Assembly (NCBI GenBank): GCA_023473405.1
Contig: JAMCZD010000476.1
Span: forward strand, 1 to 13,986
Direction of reading: 5' to 3'
DNA: 13,986 nt
Origin: Candidatus Omnitrophota bacterium
GTDB lineage: Bacteria > Verrucomicrobiota > Verrucomicrobiia > Limisphaerales > UBA1319
Below are positions 13,866-13,986 of the stretch, one piece after another (the first letter of the stretch is position 1; the number at the start of each line of letters is the position of its first letter). The position numbers were made by a program, and so were the translations under genes. The notes under the pieces were generated by a model. It was not told the DNA's origin and made no database searches. It saw only the letters and a program-made list of their open reading frames with translations.

Positions 13866-13986
13866 TCACTTATTGCGGTCGGGAATGGTGAAATAAAAAG
13901 TAGCGCCTTGGCCCAGGGCTGATTCGACCCAGATGGTGCCGCCGTGGCGCTCGACGATCTTCTTGCAAATCGCAAGGCCTATCCCC
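13866..13986 (-). CDS. Sensor histidine kinase, C-terminal fragment (gene runs off the right edge)
   Basis: The last 39 codons and a TGA stop (13868-13866) are present. The peptide begins GIGLAICKKIVERHGGTIWV and continues ESALGQGATFYFTIP to DRNK. This is the G2 box and final strands of a HATPase_c domain of a HisKA-type kinase. The GLAICKKIVERHGG...GxGATFYFTIP ending is common in PAS/GAF and phytochrome-like kinases that are followed by Rcp1-type response regulators, which fits the next gene downstream at 13475. The sensor domains and start lie outside the window, so the signal cannot be inferred. The intergenic gap to the regulator is 390 nt. Confidence 0.88.
   Translation of the reverse strand, partial: GIGLAICKKIVERHGGTIWVESALGQGATFYFTIPDRNK

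Noticed and set aside
13685..13975. 96-codon minus-strand frame over the right edge
   Set aside because: It is a different frame from the histidine kinase fragment. The frame ending at 13866 gives an unmistakable HATPase C-terminus, and this one gives a low-complexity sequence.

Overview
The window is bacterial and moderately GC-rich. It looks chromosomal and most resembles a member of the Verrucomicrobiota (Pedosphaera/Limisphaerales-like). This is inferred from gene content: a large secreted HzsA-like dihaem protein with an N-terminal discoidin-like module, a secreted DUF6600-type protein, a double-domain secreted esterase-like hydrolase, and intergenic regions rich in palindromic repeats. 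No rRNA or tRNA gene was seen to confirm this.

Layout. Positions 1-629 hold no intact gene. They contain two copies of a 118-bp-spaced repeat, each carrying a 61-bp palindrome, and then a decayed minus-strand remnant of a REP-associated (IS200-like, Y1) transposase. The only plus-strand gene, 630-3590, encodes the HzsA-like dihaem c-type cytochrome. It converges on a minus-strand gene (3746-6040) for a DUF6600-like exported protein, and a 137-bp element with 28-bp inverted arms lies between their 3' ends. All remaining genes are on the minus strand: a Prc/Tsp-type C-terminal processing protease (6224-8551), a secreted tandem alpha/beta hydrolase (8813-11263), a REC-PAS-HisKA_3 histidine kinase (11289-12878), a single-domain response regulator (13011-13475), and the last 39 codons of another histidine kinase (13866 to the window edge).

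Function. Four proteins (HzsA-like, DUF6600, Prc, hydrolase) carry N-terminal export signals and act outside the cytoplasm: redox chemistry, envelope structure, periplasmic proteolysis and ester hydrolysis. The right end is a two-component signalling cluster, read leftwards as kinase, single-domain receiver, REC-PAS-kinase. The hydrolase starts 25 nt after the last kinase and may be co-transcribed with it. No DNA-binding output regulator is in view.

The most noteworthy features are the transposase remnant beside tandem palindromes, the long inverted repeat between convergent genes, the orphan HzsA-like protein, the hydrolase whose first domain lacks its nucleophile serine, and several families of dispersed GC-rich hairpins. 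I did not see a convincing entirely new multi-gene system.
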